A stretch of 64,000 nucleotides of DNA from Geminicoccaceae bacterium. GTDB lineage: Bacteria > Pseudomonadota > Alphaproteobacteria > Geminicoccales > Geminicoccaceae. Shown in pieces: positions 26,626 through 35,498 of this stretch. Location of the stretch: the NCBI GenBank assembly GCA_028279345.1, contig JANQNY010000025.1, positions 17,579 to 81,578 on the forward strand, given 5' to 3'. The position numbers were made by a program, and so were the translations under genes. A model generated the notes under the pieces. It was given only the letters and a program-made list of their open reading frames with translations. It searched no databases and was not told where the DNA came from. Position 1 is the stretch's first letter, and the number at the start of each line of letters is the position of its first letter.

Positions 26626-27030
26626 ATGAAGCTCGCTTCCGCACTAGGTTTCGCCGCGGTCCTGGGTGTCGCGTCGGTGCCGGCGCTCGCCCAAGAGGGC
26701 GACCCCGCCGCAGGCCAGCAGGTGTTCAACCAGTGCCGCGCCTGCCACATTGTCGACGCTGAGGCCGCGAGCCGGCCGACTGGCCCCAACCTTTACGGTG
26801 TGGTCGGCAGCGAGATCGCCTCGCGCGAGGACTATGCGGAGCGTCCCGGGTACAGCCAGGCTTTCCAGGACAAGAAGGCCGAAGGCTTTGTGTGGACCGA
26901 AGAGAACCTCAAGGCGTACCTCGCCGACCCGCGTGGTTACATCCAGGGTGGCCGCATGGCGTTCGCCGGCCTGCGGAACGACCAACAGATCGTCGACGTG
27001 ATCGCCTATATCGAGCAGGAATCGCAATAG
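26626..27030 (+). CDS. Soluble periplasmic cytochrome c (class I)
   Basis: Electron carrier of 134 residues with a Sec signal peptide (residues 1-22, cut after PALA). Haem is attached by CRACH at residues 37-41; the distal Met ligand is Met111 in GGRMAFAGL. The layout, including GPNLYGVVG after the haem site, matches mitochondrial-type cytochrome c2/c-552 proteins that link the bc1 complex with oxidases. An AGAAGGA site precedes the ATG. It has its own terminator immediately after the gene. Confidence 0.93.
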   Translation: MKLASALGFAAVLGVASVPALAQEGDPAAGQQVFNQCRACHIVDAEAASRPTGPNLYGVVGSEIASREDYAERPGYSQAFQDKKAEGFVWTEENLKAYLADPRGYIQGGRMAFAGLRNDQQIVDVIAYIEQESQ

Positions 27031-27060
27031 CGCGACGCAAGCGGCAGATCGTGATCGTCA

Positions 27061-27086
27061 AAGGGCGGCTTTGGCCGCCCTTTTTC
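27061..27086 (+). terminator. Rho-independent terminator after the cytochrome c gene (possibly bidirectional)
   Basis: Stem GGGCGGC/GCCGCCC (27063-27069 and 27074-27080) with loop TTTG, followed by TTTTTC on the plus strand. On the minus strand the stem is followed by TTT, and the convergent S4 gene ends 12 nt away, so it may serve both directions. Confidence 0.9.
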
Positions 27087-27097
27087 GTGGGTGGTGC

Positions 27098-27391
27098 TCA
27101 GGCGCTTTCGAGCAGCGGTGCCCGCAGATCATCGTAGAGTGCGCGGGCGAGCGCGGCCGGCCCGCGGCGCTCGGCAAAGCCTCGGACACGCACTACCCGG
27201 ACCCAGTCACCCTGCGGAAAGGTCAAGACGTCGCCCGCCCGCAGCTTGTGATGGGCCTTGGTAACAATGCTCTGGTTCACCCTAATTCTGCGCCCCGTCA
27301 CGGCCTTCGACGCCAAGCTTCGCGACTTGAAGAACCGGGCCTGCCAGAGCCATTTGTCGAGGCGTTCGCAGGCGGCGCAGGTTTGGGTCAT
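27098..27391 (-). CDS. S4-domain RNA-binding protein (Hsp15-like)
   Basis: Small RNA-binding protein of 97 residues. The S4 motif runs from RLDKWLWQARFFKSRSLASK through GRRIRVNQ to HKLRAGDVLTF, almost the whole of an Hsp15/YrfH-type protein, which in E. coli helps recycle stalled 50S subunits. The ATG at 27391 has GGAG 7 nt upstream; the frame extends far upstream inside the helicase gene but is not coding there. It follows the Suv3-like helicase by about 50 nt, a pairing conserved in alphaproteobacteria that suggests a joint role in RNA metabolism. Confidence 0.9.
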   Translation of the reverse strand: MTQTCAACERLDKWLWQARFFKSRSLASKAVTGRRIRVNQSIVTKAHHKLRAGDVLTFPQGDWVRVVRVRGFAERRGPAALARALYDDLRAPLLESA

Positions 27392-27440
27392 GGGCACTCC
27401 AGCGTGCGGGTGGATCGAGCGTGGATCGGCGCGGTCGACA

Positions 27441-29954
27441 TCAGCTGACCTTGACCTTGAGGTGGGCCAGTGCCTGAAACGCGGCATGGCCAGCGGGCCG
27501 CTGCTCGCGCGCCGGGCGGCGCTGCTCGGCGCCGCGGCGGTTGATGCGGCGGAAGCGTGCCTGGGCGTGGCCGTCACTCTGCAGCCGGCGATAGCCGAAG
27601 GCCTGAATGACGCTATCGAGCTCGTGTCGCTTGAGGCCGGTGAGCCCACCCAGCTCCGGACCGGGCTCGAAAGCCCGGCCCTGGCGGGTGCCTTGCCTCA
27701 GCGCATGGGCAAGCCGCTCGGCGATGTCGACCCGCAGCGCATGGCCCCGCATCAGCCGGTAGCCGAGCGCGCGATAGTCGGCGGCCGATAGGCGGGGGTC
27801 TGCCGGGAGCGCGTTCGGTCCGGGCAACGGCAATGCAACGCCCGGCTGCTGGAGCTGCAGGAGGAGGCGTCGCGCCATCAGCGAATCGCGGCGCAAGAGG
27901 CCATGGACGTAGGCGCTGTGCACACCGAAGCGCACGCCGAGCGCACCCAGCCGCTCCCGTCCGCTGGCGTCGAGCGCCGCGACCAGGCCGTCCGCGTCCG
28001 CCAGCTCGGCCGTGCCGAGCCCCTCCATCAGGTGAAAGGCCAAGCCACGCAGAGGCGCCGTCGCCGCGGGGTCACGATGGAGCTGAGCCAGCCGAGGTAG
28101 CGGGTCGAGCGCCTGGCCGAGCTCATCCTCGACCACCTGCTCGAGGCGTGTGCGTAGTGCGGCAGCGGTCCCGTTGGTGATGCTGTCGTCCCAGAGCGGC
28201 CGCAACGCCGGCCGCAACAGAGTTGTGCCCGCAACCAGTCGTGCTACGGGCTCGCCCTGCCAGAGCACGTGGCCGTCGCCGTCGAGCCCGAATGCCTGGG
28301 CCTCGTCGGCGAGCAGCTTGGCTACCCGCTTGTGGAGGGTGTGCCCTACGACCCGGCGTGCGGCCATCGCCACTGCGCGGCGCTCCGCCTCGGCCTCGGT
28401 CGACGCCATGGCGAAGCGCAAGCCCCTGAGACGACCAACGGCATGCCCATCGACCTCTACCTCGCCGTCGGAGGCGACGCTCGCCTGCAGGTCGCCTTCT
28501 AGCCGAAGCTTCTTCATCAGCGCCGCGGTCTTGCGGTCGACGAAGCGCTGCGTGAGGCGCTCGTGCAGCGCGTCCGACAGCTTGTCCTCGACGGCGCGGG
28601 TGCGCTCCTGCCAGTGTTGCGCGTCGTCGAGCCAGGCGTGGCGGTGGGAGACGTAGGTCCAGGTGCGGATGTGCGCGATGCGCGCGACGAGCGCGTCGAT
28701 ATCGCCGTCGGTGCGTTCGAGCCGCGTGACCATCTGCGCGACCCAGCTCGACGGCAGCACGCCATCGCCGGCGCAGAGATGAGCGAAGACCGCCGAAAGG
28801 AGGTGCAGATGCGCCTCGGTCAGGGTCTTGCGATAGTCAGGAATCTGGCAAACCTGCCACAAGAGCTGCACGGTGCTGCGCCCGGTCGCCACCCGTCGCA
28901 CGTCGTCACGCCGCGACAGCAGCGCCAAGGAGCGGTGGTCGAGCGCGTCCCTGGTTTTGGAAAGGCAGCGGAGCTCCGGGTCACGGTCGAGCGACCGCAT
29001 CAGCTCGCCGATCGAGCCGAACGCGAGCTCGGTGTTGCGCCAGCGGATCTGCTGGATCGGCTCGAAGCGGTGACTTTCCACCGCAGCGACCAGGTCTTCC
29101 CGTAGCTCACCCTGGCCGCCGGTGGTCCCGAAGGTGCCGTCGTGCAGATAGCGGCCGGCGCGACCGGCAATCTGCCCGACCTCGCGCGGCAAGAGCGTGC
29201 GGCGCTTACGGCCATCGAACTTGTTCAGACCGGCGAATGCGACATGCCCGACGTCCATGTTGAGGCCCATGCCGATGGCATCGGTCGCCACCAGGTAGTC
29301 GACCTCACCGGACTGGTAGAGTTCGACCTGGGCGTTTCGTGTCCGAGGACTCAGGGCACCGAGCACGATCGCCGCACCGCCGCGTTGCCGCCGCATCACC
29401 TCGCCGAGCTGGTAGACATCCGCCGCCGAGAAAGCGACGACGGCGCTCCGCCGCGGCAGCCTGGTGAGCTTGCGTTCGCCGTCATAGCTGAGGGTCGAGA
29501 GCCGCGGTCGCGTCACGAGTCCCGCGTCGGGTACGAGCCGCTTCAGGAGGCCGCGCATCGCATCGGAGCCCAAGAACATGGTCTCGTCGACACCACGCGC
29601 CTTGAGCAGCCGATCGGTGAAGACGTGACCGCGCTCGTCGTCGGCGCAGAGCTGGATCTCGTCGACTGCCAGGAAGGCATAGGGCTGGTCGAGCGGCATC
29701 GCCTCCACGGTAGCGACGACATAGGGCGCATCGGCCGGGCCCAAGCGCTCCTCGCCGGTGACGAGCGCAACCGACCCGCGGCCCGTCTTCGCGACGATGC
29801 GATCGTAGATTTCGCGGGCTAGCAGACGGAGCGGGAAGCCGATGATGCCGGAGCGATGCGCCAGCATTCGCTCGACGGCGAAGTGGGTCTTGCCCGTGTT
29901 GGTGGGGCCGAGCACGGCGACCACCTTCGGGCGACGAGTAGGCCCGAACTCCAT
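27441..29954 (-). CDS. Suv3-like ATP-dependent RNA helicase
   Basis: Superfamily 2 helicase of about 837 residues, related to mitochondrial SUV3, which unwinds RNA for the degradosome. Walker A is GPTNTGKTHFAVER near the N-terminus, motif II is DEIQ (LAVDEIQLCADDERGH), and motif VI is visible as QIAGRAGR. A long C-terminal region rich in Arg and Ala follows. ATG 29954 (MEFGPTRR) is used; a TTG eight codons earlier is also possible. Its location before an S4 gene is typical of the alphaproteobacterial line, but the fdxA and carD genes that usually follow are not here. Confidence 0.92.
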   Translation of the reverse strand: MEFGPTRRPKVVAVLGPTNTGKTHFAVERMLAHRSGIIGFPLRLLAREIYDRIVAKTGRGSVALVTGEERLGPADAPYVVATVEAMPLDQPYAFLAVDEIQLCADDERGHVFTDRLLKARGVDETMFLGSDAMRGLLKRLVPDAGLVTRPRLSTLSYDGERKLTRLPRRSAVVAFSAADVYQLGEVMRRQRGGAAIVLGALSPRTRNAQVELYQSGEVDYLVATDAIGMGLNMDVGHVAFAGLNKFDGRKRRTLLPREVGQIAGRAGRYLHDGTFGTTGGQGELREDLVAAVESHRFEPIQQIRWRNTELAFGSIGELMRSLDRDPELRCLSKTRDALDHRSLALLSRRDDVRRVATGRSTVQLLWQVCQIPDYRKTLTEAHLHLLSAVFAHLCAGDGVLPSSWVAQMVTRLERTDGDIDALVARIAHIRTWTYVSHRHAWLDDAQHWQERTRAVEDKLSDALHERLTQRFVDRKTAALMKKLRLEGDLQASVASDGEVEVDGHAVGRLRGLRFAMASTEAEAERRAVAMAARRVVGHTLHKRVAKLLADEAQAFGLDGDGHVLWQGEPVARLVAGTTLLRPALRPLWDDSITNGTAAALRTRLEQVVEDELGQALDPLPRLAQLHRDPAATAPLRGLAFHLMEGLGTAELADADGLVAALDASGRERLGALGVRFGVHSAYVHGLLRRDSLMARRLLLQLQQPGVALPLPGPNALPADPRLSAADYRALGYRLMRGHALRVDIAERLAHALRQGTRQGRAFEPGPELGGLTGLKRHELDSVIQAFGYRRLQSDGHAQARFRRINRRGAEQRRPAREQRPAGHAAFQALAHLKVKVS

Positions 29955-30093
29955 GTGACGCTCATGACCCAAAACCAACGCCTTGGCAAGGCAATCTCAA
30001 GCGATTAATTGACGCCGGCGCGCGTCATTCGCCTGTCACGAATGCTCTGATAAGCTGGTGGATGGCCTCGGGAAAACCAGTTGGCAAGTGGGA

Positions 30094-30879
30094 TCAGAGA
30101 TCGTCGACGAAGCTCGCGATCACGGCCGCGTCGTAGCCTAGGCTCGCCTGGAACAATTGCCGAGTATAGGGGTGGGTCGGCGAGCGGCGGCGCAGCGTCG
30201 CGACGTCCATACTCTCGACCACGTCACCATCACGCATCACGACCAAGTGCTCGCACATGTGGCCGACCACGGCGAGGTTGTGGCTCACCAGCACGTAGGT
30301 GAGCGCCCGCTCGCGCCGAAGCCGCTGCAGCAGGTTCAAGACCTCGGCCTGGATCGAGACATCGAGCGCCGAGGTCGGCTCGTCCAAGAGCAATACGCGC
30401 GGCTCGATGATGAGCGCTCTGGCGATCGCCACGCGCTGACGCTGACCGCCCGAAAGCTGGTGCGGAAAACGATAGCGGAAGCTCGCATCCAGGCCGACCT
30501 CGTCGAGCGCTGCCTCCACGCGGCGGTCGCGCGCATCGAACCCCTGGATCACCAGTGGCTCCTTCAGGATGCGGTCGACCGCGTGGCGCGGGTGCAGCGC
30601 GCCATAGGGGTCCTGAAAGACCATCTGCACCTCGCGCCGGAATTGGCGCGACCGCGACCGCCCCAAGGGCTCGCCCGCGATCTCGAGCGTTCCGGTCCAG
30701 TCGTCGACGAGCCCGGCGATCGCTCTGAGCACCGTCGACTTGCCCGACCCGCTTTCGCCGACGAGCCCGATGCTGCCCGCAGGCGCCACCTCGAAATCGA
30801 CCGCGCGCACGGCATGCACGGCGCCCTCACCACGGCCGAACCGGACATCCAGTCCGGCTGCCCGGATCATCGCGCTCAC
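30094..30879 (-). CDS. Peptide/nickel-type ABC transporter ATP-binding protein (DppF/OppF-like)
   Basis: Second ATPase of the importer, 261 residues. Walker A is GESGSGKST (about residues 41-49), the signature is LSGGQRQRVAIARAL, Walker B is VLLLDEPTSALD and the switch His follows in LVSHNLAVVGH. The C-terminus is short, so the oligopeptide-specific extension is limited. It starts with GTG overlapping the stop of the first ATPase gene (GTGA); an ATG nine bases later is the alternative. Last gene of the five-gene operon. Confidence 0.93.
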   Translation of the reverse strand: MSAMIRAAGLDVRFGRGEGAVHAVRAVDFEVAPAGSIGLVGESGSGKSTVLRAIAGLVDDWTGTLEIAGEPLGRSRSRQFRREVQMVFQDPYGALHPRHAVDRILKEPLVIQGFDARDRRVEAALDEVGLDASFRYRFPHQLSGGQRQRVAIARALIIEPRVLLLDEPTSALDVSIQAEVLNLLQRLRRERALTYVLVSHNLAVVGHMCEHLVVMRDGDVVESMDVATLRRRSPTHPYTRQLFQASLGYDAAVIASFVDDL

Positions 30880-31721
30880 AACGCCCAGCTCGGGTCGCGC
30901 TGCAGCGTCGGCAGCTCCTCGACCGGCGCGTCGATCTTCGGCAAAGAGCGGAGGAGACCCTGGGTGTAAGGATGACGCGCGTGACTGAGGTCGCGCGCGG
31001 CACAGCTCTCGACGACGCGGCCGGCGTACATGATCAGCACGCGATCGCAGAACGACGCGACCAGTTCGAGGTCGTGGCTGATCAGGATCAGCCCCATACC
31101 GCGGCTGCTGACGAGATCGTCGAGGATCGCCAGCACCTGGAGCGAAACGGTGACGTCGAGCGCAGAGGTCGGCTCGTCAGCGATGATCACGTCAGGCTGG
31201 GGGATCATCATCATGGCGATCATCACCCGCTGGCCCATGCCGCCCGAGAGCTCGTGCGGGTAGGCGCGGTAGACTCGCTCGGGATCGCGAATGCGAACGG
31301 CGCGCAGCATCTCGAGTGCGCGCTCCTTGGCCTGCCGACGGCTCGCGCGGTGATGCACGAGGAACGCCTCGGCGATCTGGCGGCCTACCGTCATCACCGG
31401 ATTGAGGCTGTAGCGCGGGTCCTGCAGCACCATCGAGACGCGGTTGCCGCGGATCGTGCGCATAGTTCTGGGCGTCGCATCGACCAGGTCGATGCCAGCA
31501 AAGCGGAGCTTGCGCGCACGGACCGCGCCATTGCCCGCGATCAGGCCGAGGATCGCCCTCCCCGTCTGCGACTTGCCGGACCCGCTCTCGCCGACGATGC
31601 CGAGCTTCTCGCGGCCGAGCGTGAAGCCGACCCCGCGCACCGCCTCGACCATCCCCTTGGGCGTGCGGAAGCCGACATGCAGGTCCTCGACCTCGATGAG
31701 CGGCGCATCGGCCCCCGTCAT
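30876..31721 (-). CDS. Peptide/nickel-type ABC transporter ATP-binding protein (DppD/OppD-like)
   Basis: First ATPase of the importer, 281 residues. Walker A GESGSGKSQTGRAI, signature LSGGMGQRVMIAMMM, Walker B DVIIADEPTSALD and switch LISHDLELV are in order. It ends with the HPYTQGLLRSLP segment typical of DppD/OppD. ATG 31721 overlaps the stop of the DppC-like permease (ATGA); the frame is open further upstream, but that part is antisense to the permease gene. Confidence 0.93.
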   Translation of the reverse strand: MTGADAPLIEVEDLHVGFRTPKGMVEAVRGVGFTLGREKLGIVGESGSGKSQTGRAILGLIAGNGAVRARKLRFAGIDLVDATPRTMRTIRGNRVSMVLQDPRYSLNPVMTVGRQIAEAFLVHHRASRRQAKERALEMLRAVRIRDPERVYRAYPHELSGGMGQRVMIAMMMIPQPDVIIADEPTSALDVTVSLQVLAILDDLVSSRGMGLILISHDLELVASFCDRVLIMYAGRVVESCAARDLSHARHPYTQGLLRSLPKIDAPVEELPTLQRDPSWAL

Positions 31722-32638
31722 CGTTCCTGCCCGCGCGGATCGAGAACGTCCCGCAGCCCGTCGCCCAACAGATTGAAGCCGAGACTGACGATCAGGATGG
31801 CGAGCCCCGGCATGGTCGGCACCCACCACTGATCGAGAATGAACTGCCGACCCGTCGAGATCATCGCCCCCCATTCGGGTGACGGCGGCTGCGCGCCGAG
31901 GCCCAAGAAGCCGAGGCCCGCGGCGGTGAGGATGATGCCGGCCATATCCAGCGTCAGGCGGACGATCACCGAGGCGAGGCACATGGGCGCCACGTGCGAG
32001 ACGAGAATGCGCGCCAACGAGGCTCCCTGCGTCCTCGCGGCCATGATGTACTCGCTTCTGCGGATCGTGAGCGCCTCCGCACGGGCGATGCGGGCATAGG
32101 GCGACCAGGTGGTCAGCGCGATGGCGAGGACCGCATTCTCGATCCCTGGACCGAGCGCAGCGACGAAGGCGAGCGCCAGGATGAGCCGCGGAAACGCAAG
32201 GAAAATGTCGGTGATGCGCATCAGCACCTGGTCGACGATGCCGCCCATATAGCCGGCGACCACACCGACGACGAGGCCCACGGGCACCACGATGATGGCG
32301 ACGAGGCCTACGATGTAGAGGGTGATCCTTGCACCCCAGATGATGCGGTCGAAGATGTCACGACCGAGCTGGTCCGTGCCGAACCAATGCTCGCCGCTGG
32401 GCGGCAGGAGGCGGTTCCGCAGGTCAGGCGCGAGCCCGTCGGAGGCGGTGATGAGAGGCGCGAAGATCGCAGCCAGGACGAGCGTCAGGATGATGAGGAA
32501 GCCCGTGAGCGCCAGCGGGTTCGAGCTAAAGGCGAGCCAACCGATATAGGCTCGCTGGCAGCGCGCCTGAAAGCTGCTCTTGGGCACGTCGAGCAGCAGC
32601 CAGGCACGCCAGCTTGGGACCGGAGGGCTGCTGGCCAT
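31718..32638 (-). CDS. Peptide/nickel-type ABC transporter permease (DppC-like)
   Basis: Inner-membrane permease of 306 residues with an N-terminal cytoplasmic stretch, then about six helices. HWFGTDQLGRDIFDRIIWGAR is the diagnostic DppC/OppC N-terminal motif, and EYIMAARTQGAS is the coupling loop. The end, LGFNLLGDGLRDVLDPR, is almost invariant in this family. ATG 32638 lies 10 nt downstream of the DppB-like gene. Confidence 0.94.
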   Translation of the reverse strand: MASSPPVPSWRAWLLLDVPKSSFQARCQRAYIGWLAFSSNPLALTGFLIILTLVLAAIFAPLITASDGLAPDLRNRLLPPSGEHWFGTDQLGRDIFDRIIWGARITLYIVGLVAIIVVPVGLVVGVVAGYMGGIVDQVLMRITDIFLAFPRLILALAFVAALGPGIENAVLAIALTTWSPYARIARAEALTIRRSEYIMAARTQGASLARILVSHVAPMCLASVIVRLTLDMAGIILTAAGLGFLGLGAQPPSPEWGAMISTGRQFILDQWWVPTMPGLAILIVSLGFNLLGDGLRDVLDPRGQER

Positions 32639-32648
32639 TTCTGCCCCC

Positions 32649-33740
32649 TCAGCGCGCGCGGGGGTCGACGACGCGGTAAAGCGCGTCCGACAGCATGTTG
32701 ATCCCGACAAAGCAGGTCCCGACGACGATCGTGCCACCCAGGACCGCGTTCATGTCGGAGTTGAAGAGCGCGTTGGTGATGTACTGGCCGATGCCCGGCC
32801 AGGCGAACACCGTCTCGGTCAGGACCGAGCCCTCGAGCAGCGAGGCGTAGGTGAGACCGATGATGGTGATGAGTTGCACGAGCACGTTGCCGAAGGCGTG
32901 GCGCCAGATGACGGCCCGCTCCGAAAGCCCCTTCACCCGCGCGGTCAGGATGTACTCCTGGCGAAGCTGATCGAGCATGAAGCTCCGGGTCATCCGCGCG
33001 ATGTAGGCAAGCGCGAACGTGCCGAGGATCGAGACCGGCAGGATCAGATGGTCCACAGCGTTCCAGAACACCGTCATGTTGCCGGCGAGCAGCGAATCCA
33101 CGAGCAGGAGGCCGGTCACCGCCGGAACCATCCCCTCATAGAACACCGCGAGGCGACCCGGCCCCGGCACCCAGCCGAGCTTGGCGTAGAAGACGAGCAA
33201 GGCGACCATGCCGAGCCAGAACACAGGCATGGAGTAGCCGATCAGACCCACGAGCCGGACGCAGTGGTCGATCAGCCGGCCCTGATGCACGGCCGCGAGC
33301 ACACCCATCGGCACGCCCAGAACGACGCCCACGAGCGTGGCCAGCGTCGCCAGCTCGATCGTCGCAGGGAAGAAGCGCATGAGGTCGTCGAGGACCGGTC
33401 GCGAGGTCTGCACCGACGTGCCGAGATCGCCGCTGAGGATGCCGCCCAGGTAACGGAGGTACTGAACCCAGATGGGCTGATCGAGGCCGAGCTGCTGGTA
33501 GACCGCGTCATAGACGTGCTGGGGCGCCCGATCCCCGACGATCGCCAACACCGGGTCCAACGGCATCACCCGGCCGATGATGAAAGTCACGAAGGTGAGA
33601 CCCAGAAACGTCAACGCGAGCGAGAGGAGAACACCCCCCACGGCCCGCAAGCGTCGCCAGAGGCGGAACGCCAAGCTGTCCGCAGCTTCGGCCGGGACGC
33701 CTTTCGGCGTCCCGGGAAGCTCCGCGGCGGCGTTCGCCAT
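32649..33740 (-). CDS. Peptide/nickel-type ABC transporter permease (DppB-like)
   Basis: Inner-membrane permease of 363 residues. LGLDQPIWVQYLRYLGGILS, the coupling segment EYILTARVKGLSERAV and the ending LYRVVDPRAR are characteristic of DppB/OppB. An N-terminal extension of about 30 residues precedes the first helix. It follows the binding-protein gene by 15 nt. The extension is longer than usual and could mean the true start is slightly downstream. Confidence 0.93.
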   Translation of the reverse strand: MANAAAELPGTPKGVPAEAADSLAFRLWRRLRAVGGVLLSLALTFLGLTFVTFIIGRVMPLDPVLAIVGDRAPQHVYDAVYQQLGLDQPIWVQYLRYLGGILSGDLGTSVQTSRPVLDDLMRFFPATIELATLATLVGVVLGVPMGVLAAVHQGRLIDHCVRLVGLIGYSMPVFWLGMVALLVFYAKLGWVPGPGRLAVFYEGMVPAVTGLLLVDSLLAGNMTVFWNAVDHLILPVSILGTFALAYIARMTRSFMLDQLRQEYILTARVKGLSERAVIWRHAFGNVLVQLITIIGLTYASLLEGSVLTETVFAWPGIGQYITNALFNSDMNAVLGGTIVVGTCFVGINMLSDALYRVVDPRAR

Positions 33741-33755
33741 GGGCGCCCCGCCGAC

Positions 33756-35354
33756 CTACTTGGTCACGTTTCGGTAGTAGACGAGGTCGAACACCGGACC
33801 GGAAACGAAGCCTTCGACGTTGCTGCGGCTCGCCACCTGCTCGTTCTGTTGGAACATGATGGCGAAGGGCGAGCGGACCTGATGCAAGAGCTGCAGCTCC
33901 TCGTAGATCTCCTTGCGGCGTTCGAGGTCCAGCTCGGAGCGCGCGGCTGCCGTCATCTCCGTGATCTCGTCGTCCGCCCAGGCGTTGCGCCAGGCCAGGA
34001 CGCCGGTGAGGCCAGCCTCTTCGCTGTTGTCGGGGTTCGAGGCGAAGCTGTCGGCATTCGAGTGCGGGTCGAGATAGTCAGGACCCCAGCGGGCCAGGAT
34101 AAGCTGGTGCCGGCGGGCGCGGTACTTGGGCCACAAAGCGCTGCCATCCTGCGGGATGATCTCGGTGCGGATACCGCCCTGCGCGAGCGTGCTCTGCACC
34201 GACTGCGCCATGTCCATGAAGGGTGCGGTGTTGAGGCTATCGATCTGCAGCTCGAAGCCCTCGGGATAGCCGGCCTCCGCCAACAGCGCCTTCGCCTTCT
34301 CGACATCGAGCGTATAGGGCATCGCATCCGCAGACGCCCACGTTCCCTTCGGCCAGAAGGACTGGTGCTGCACGAACTGGCCCTGGAGGAACGTCTCCTC
34401 CATGCCGTCATAGTCGATCAGGTACTTCATCGCTTCCCAAACCCGAGGGTCGCTCAGCTCCTCCACGGCGACGTTTGCCGCGACGTAGTAGAGCGTGGCC
34501 TTGGGATGGTCGGTCACGACGATGTCGTCATTGCCGGCGAGACCGGCGATCTGATCCGGCGTGAGCGTACGCGCGATGTCGATGTCGCCATTCTCGAGCA
34601 GGAGCCGCTGCGCCGCCGGTTCTGGGACGTGGCGAATCACGACGCGCTGCATCGCCGGGGCGCCGTGGCGATAGTCGGGATTGCTCTCCATGACCACCGT
34701 TTCGTTGGCGTTCCAGGTGACCAGCTCGAACGCGCCCGATCCGGCGCTGTGGTTCTTGAGCCAGTCATAGCCCATGTCGCCATCGACAGCGTTCGCCTCG
34801 ACCACCTGCTCGTCGACGACCGAACCGATCGTCGCCGACAAGGCGTTGAGCACGAGCCCCGGCGAGAAGTCCTCGGTGATGGTGATGCGAAAACGGTTCT
34901 CGTCGACCACCTCGATCAGTTCGTCGACATTGTCCTCGGTCCAGCCAAACTGCGTGACGATGAAGGAGGGTGTCTTGTTGAGCTTGACGACGCGCTTCAG
35001 CGAATAGACCGCATCGTCGGGGCGCACCGGATTGCCGGAATGGAAGGTAAGGTCGGGGCGCATGGTGAAGGTGATGGTCTTGCCGTCGTCCGAGATCTCC
35101 CAGCTCTCGACGACACCGCCGACGAGCTCGGTGAGATTCTCCGGCTCGTACATCATGATGCGGTCGTAGATGTTGGCACTGACTTCCGCACCATTGAACT
35201 CGAAGACCTCGGCGGGATCGAGCGTAATGATGTCGTCGATACGTCCGCCGACCACGAGCATGTCGGGCGGCGTCTCCGCCATGACTGGCGGCGCGAGCCC
35301 GAGGCTCAACAGCAAACCGGTAGCGATCAGCGGGCGCTTCCAGGCAAGGCCCAT
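33756..35354 (-). CDS. ABC transporter substrate-binding protein, family 5 (peptide/nickel type)
   Basis: Periplasmic receptor of 532 residues that feeds the DppBCDF-like subunits downstream. The Sec signal peptide runs through LIATGLLLSLGLAPPVMA. The ATG at 35354 is chosen because GGAGG lies 7 nt before it, whereas the ATG two codons earlier touches the ribosome site directly. SBP_bac_5 features include DIITLDPAEVFEFNGAEVSA, LTFHSGNPVRPDDAVYSLKR and NADSFASNPDN near the C-terminus. First gene of the five-gene operon. The ligand is not evident. Confidence 0.93.
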   Translation of the reverse strand: MGLAWKRPLIATGLLLSLGLAPPVMAETPPDMLVVGGRIDDIITLDPAEVFEFNGAEVSANIYDRIMMYEPENLTELVGGVVESWEISDDGKTITFTMRPDLTFHSGNPVRPDDAVYSLKRVVKLNKTPSFIVTQFGWTEDNVDELIEVVDENRFRITITEDFSPGLVLNALSATIGSVVDEQVVEANAVDGDMGYDWLKNHSAGSGAFELVTWNANETVVMESNPDYRHGAPAMQRVVIRHVPEPAAQRLLLENGDIDIARTLTPDQIAGLAGNDDIVVTDHPKATLYYVAANVAVEELSDPRVWEAMKYLIDYDGMEETFLQGQFVQHQSFWPKGTWASADAMPYTLDVEKAKALLAEAGYPEGFELQIDSLNTAPFMDMAQSVQSTLAQGGIRTEIIPQDGSALWPKYRARRHQLILARWGPDYLDPHSNADSFASNPDNSEEAGLTGVLAWRNAWADDEITEMTAAARSELDLERRKEIYEELQLLHQVRSPFAIMFQQNEQVASRSNVEGFVSGPVFDLVYYRNVTK

Positions 35355-35498
35355 CTGCATCCTCCTTCGTTGTTCTCACTCATTTGCGTGGAACGCTGCG
35401 CGCTCCGCATTTGAGCATAGCGATGAGAACCGCGCGCGGCGCGTCAATTCGGCCTTCGTCCCGTGAGCGCCCTCGACGACGGCTTCACGGCGCATGTC

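Noticed and set aside
32580..35414. Very long plus-strand open frame (over 900 codons) antisense to the peptide ABC operon
   Set aside because: The opposite strand carries three well-conserved transporter genes. The antisense product is Arg/His/Asp-rich without any domain, as expected from high-GC codon bias.
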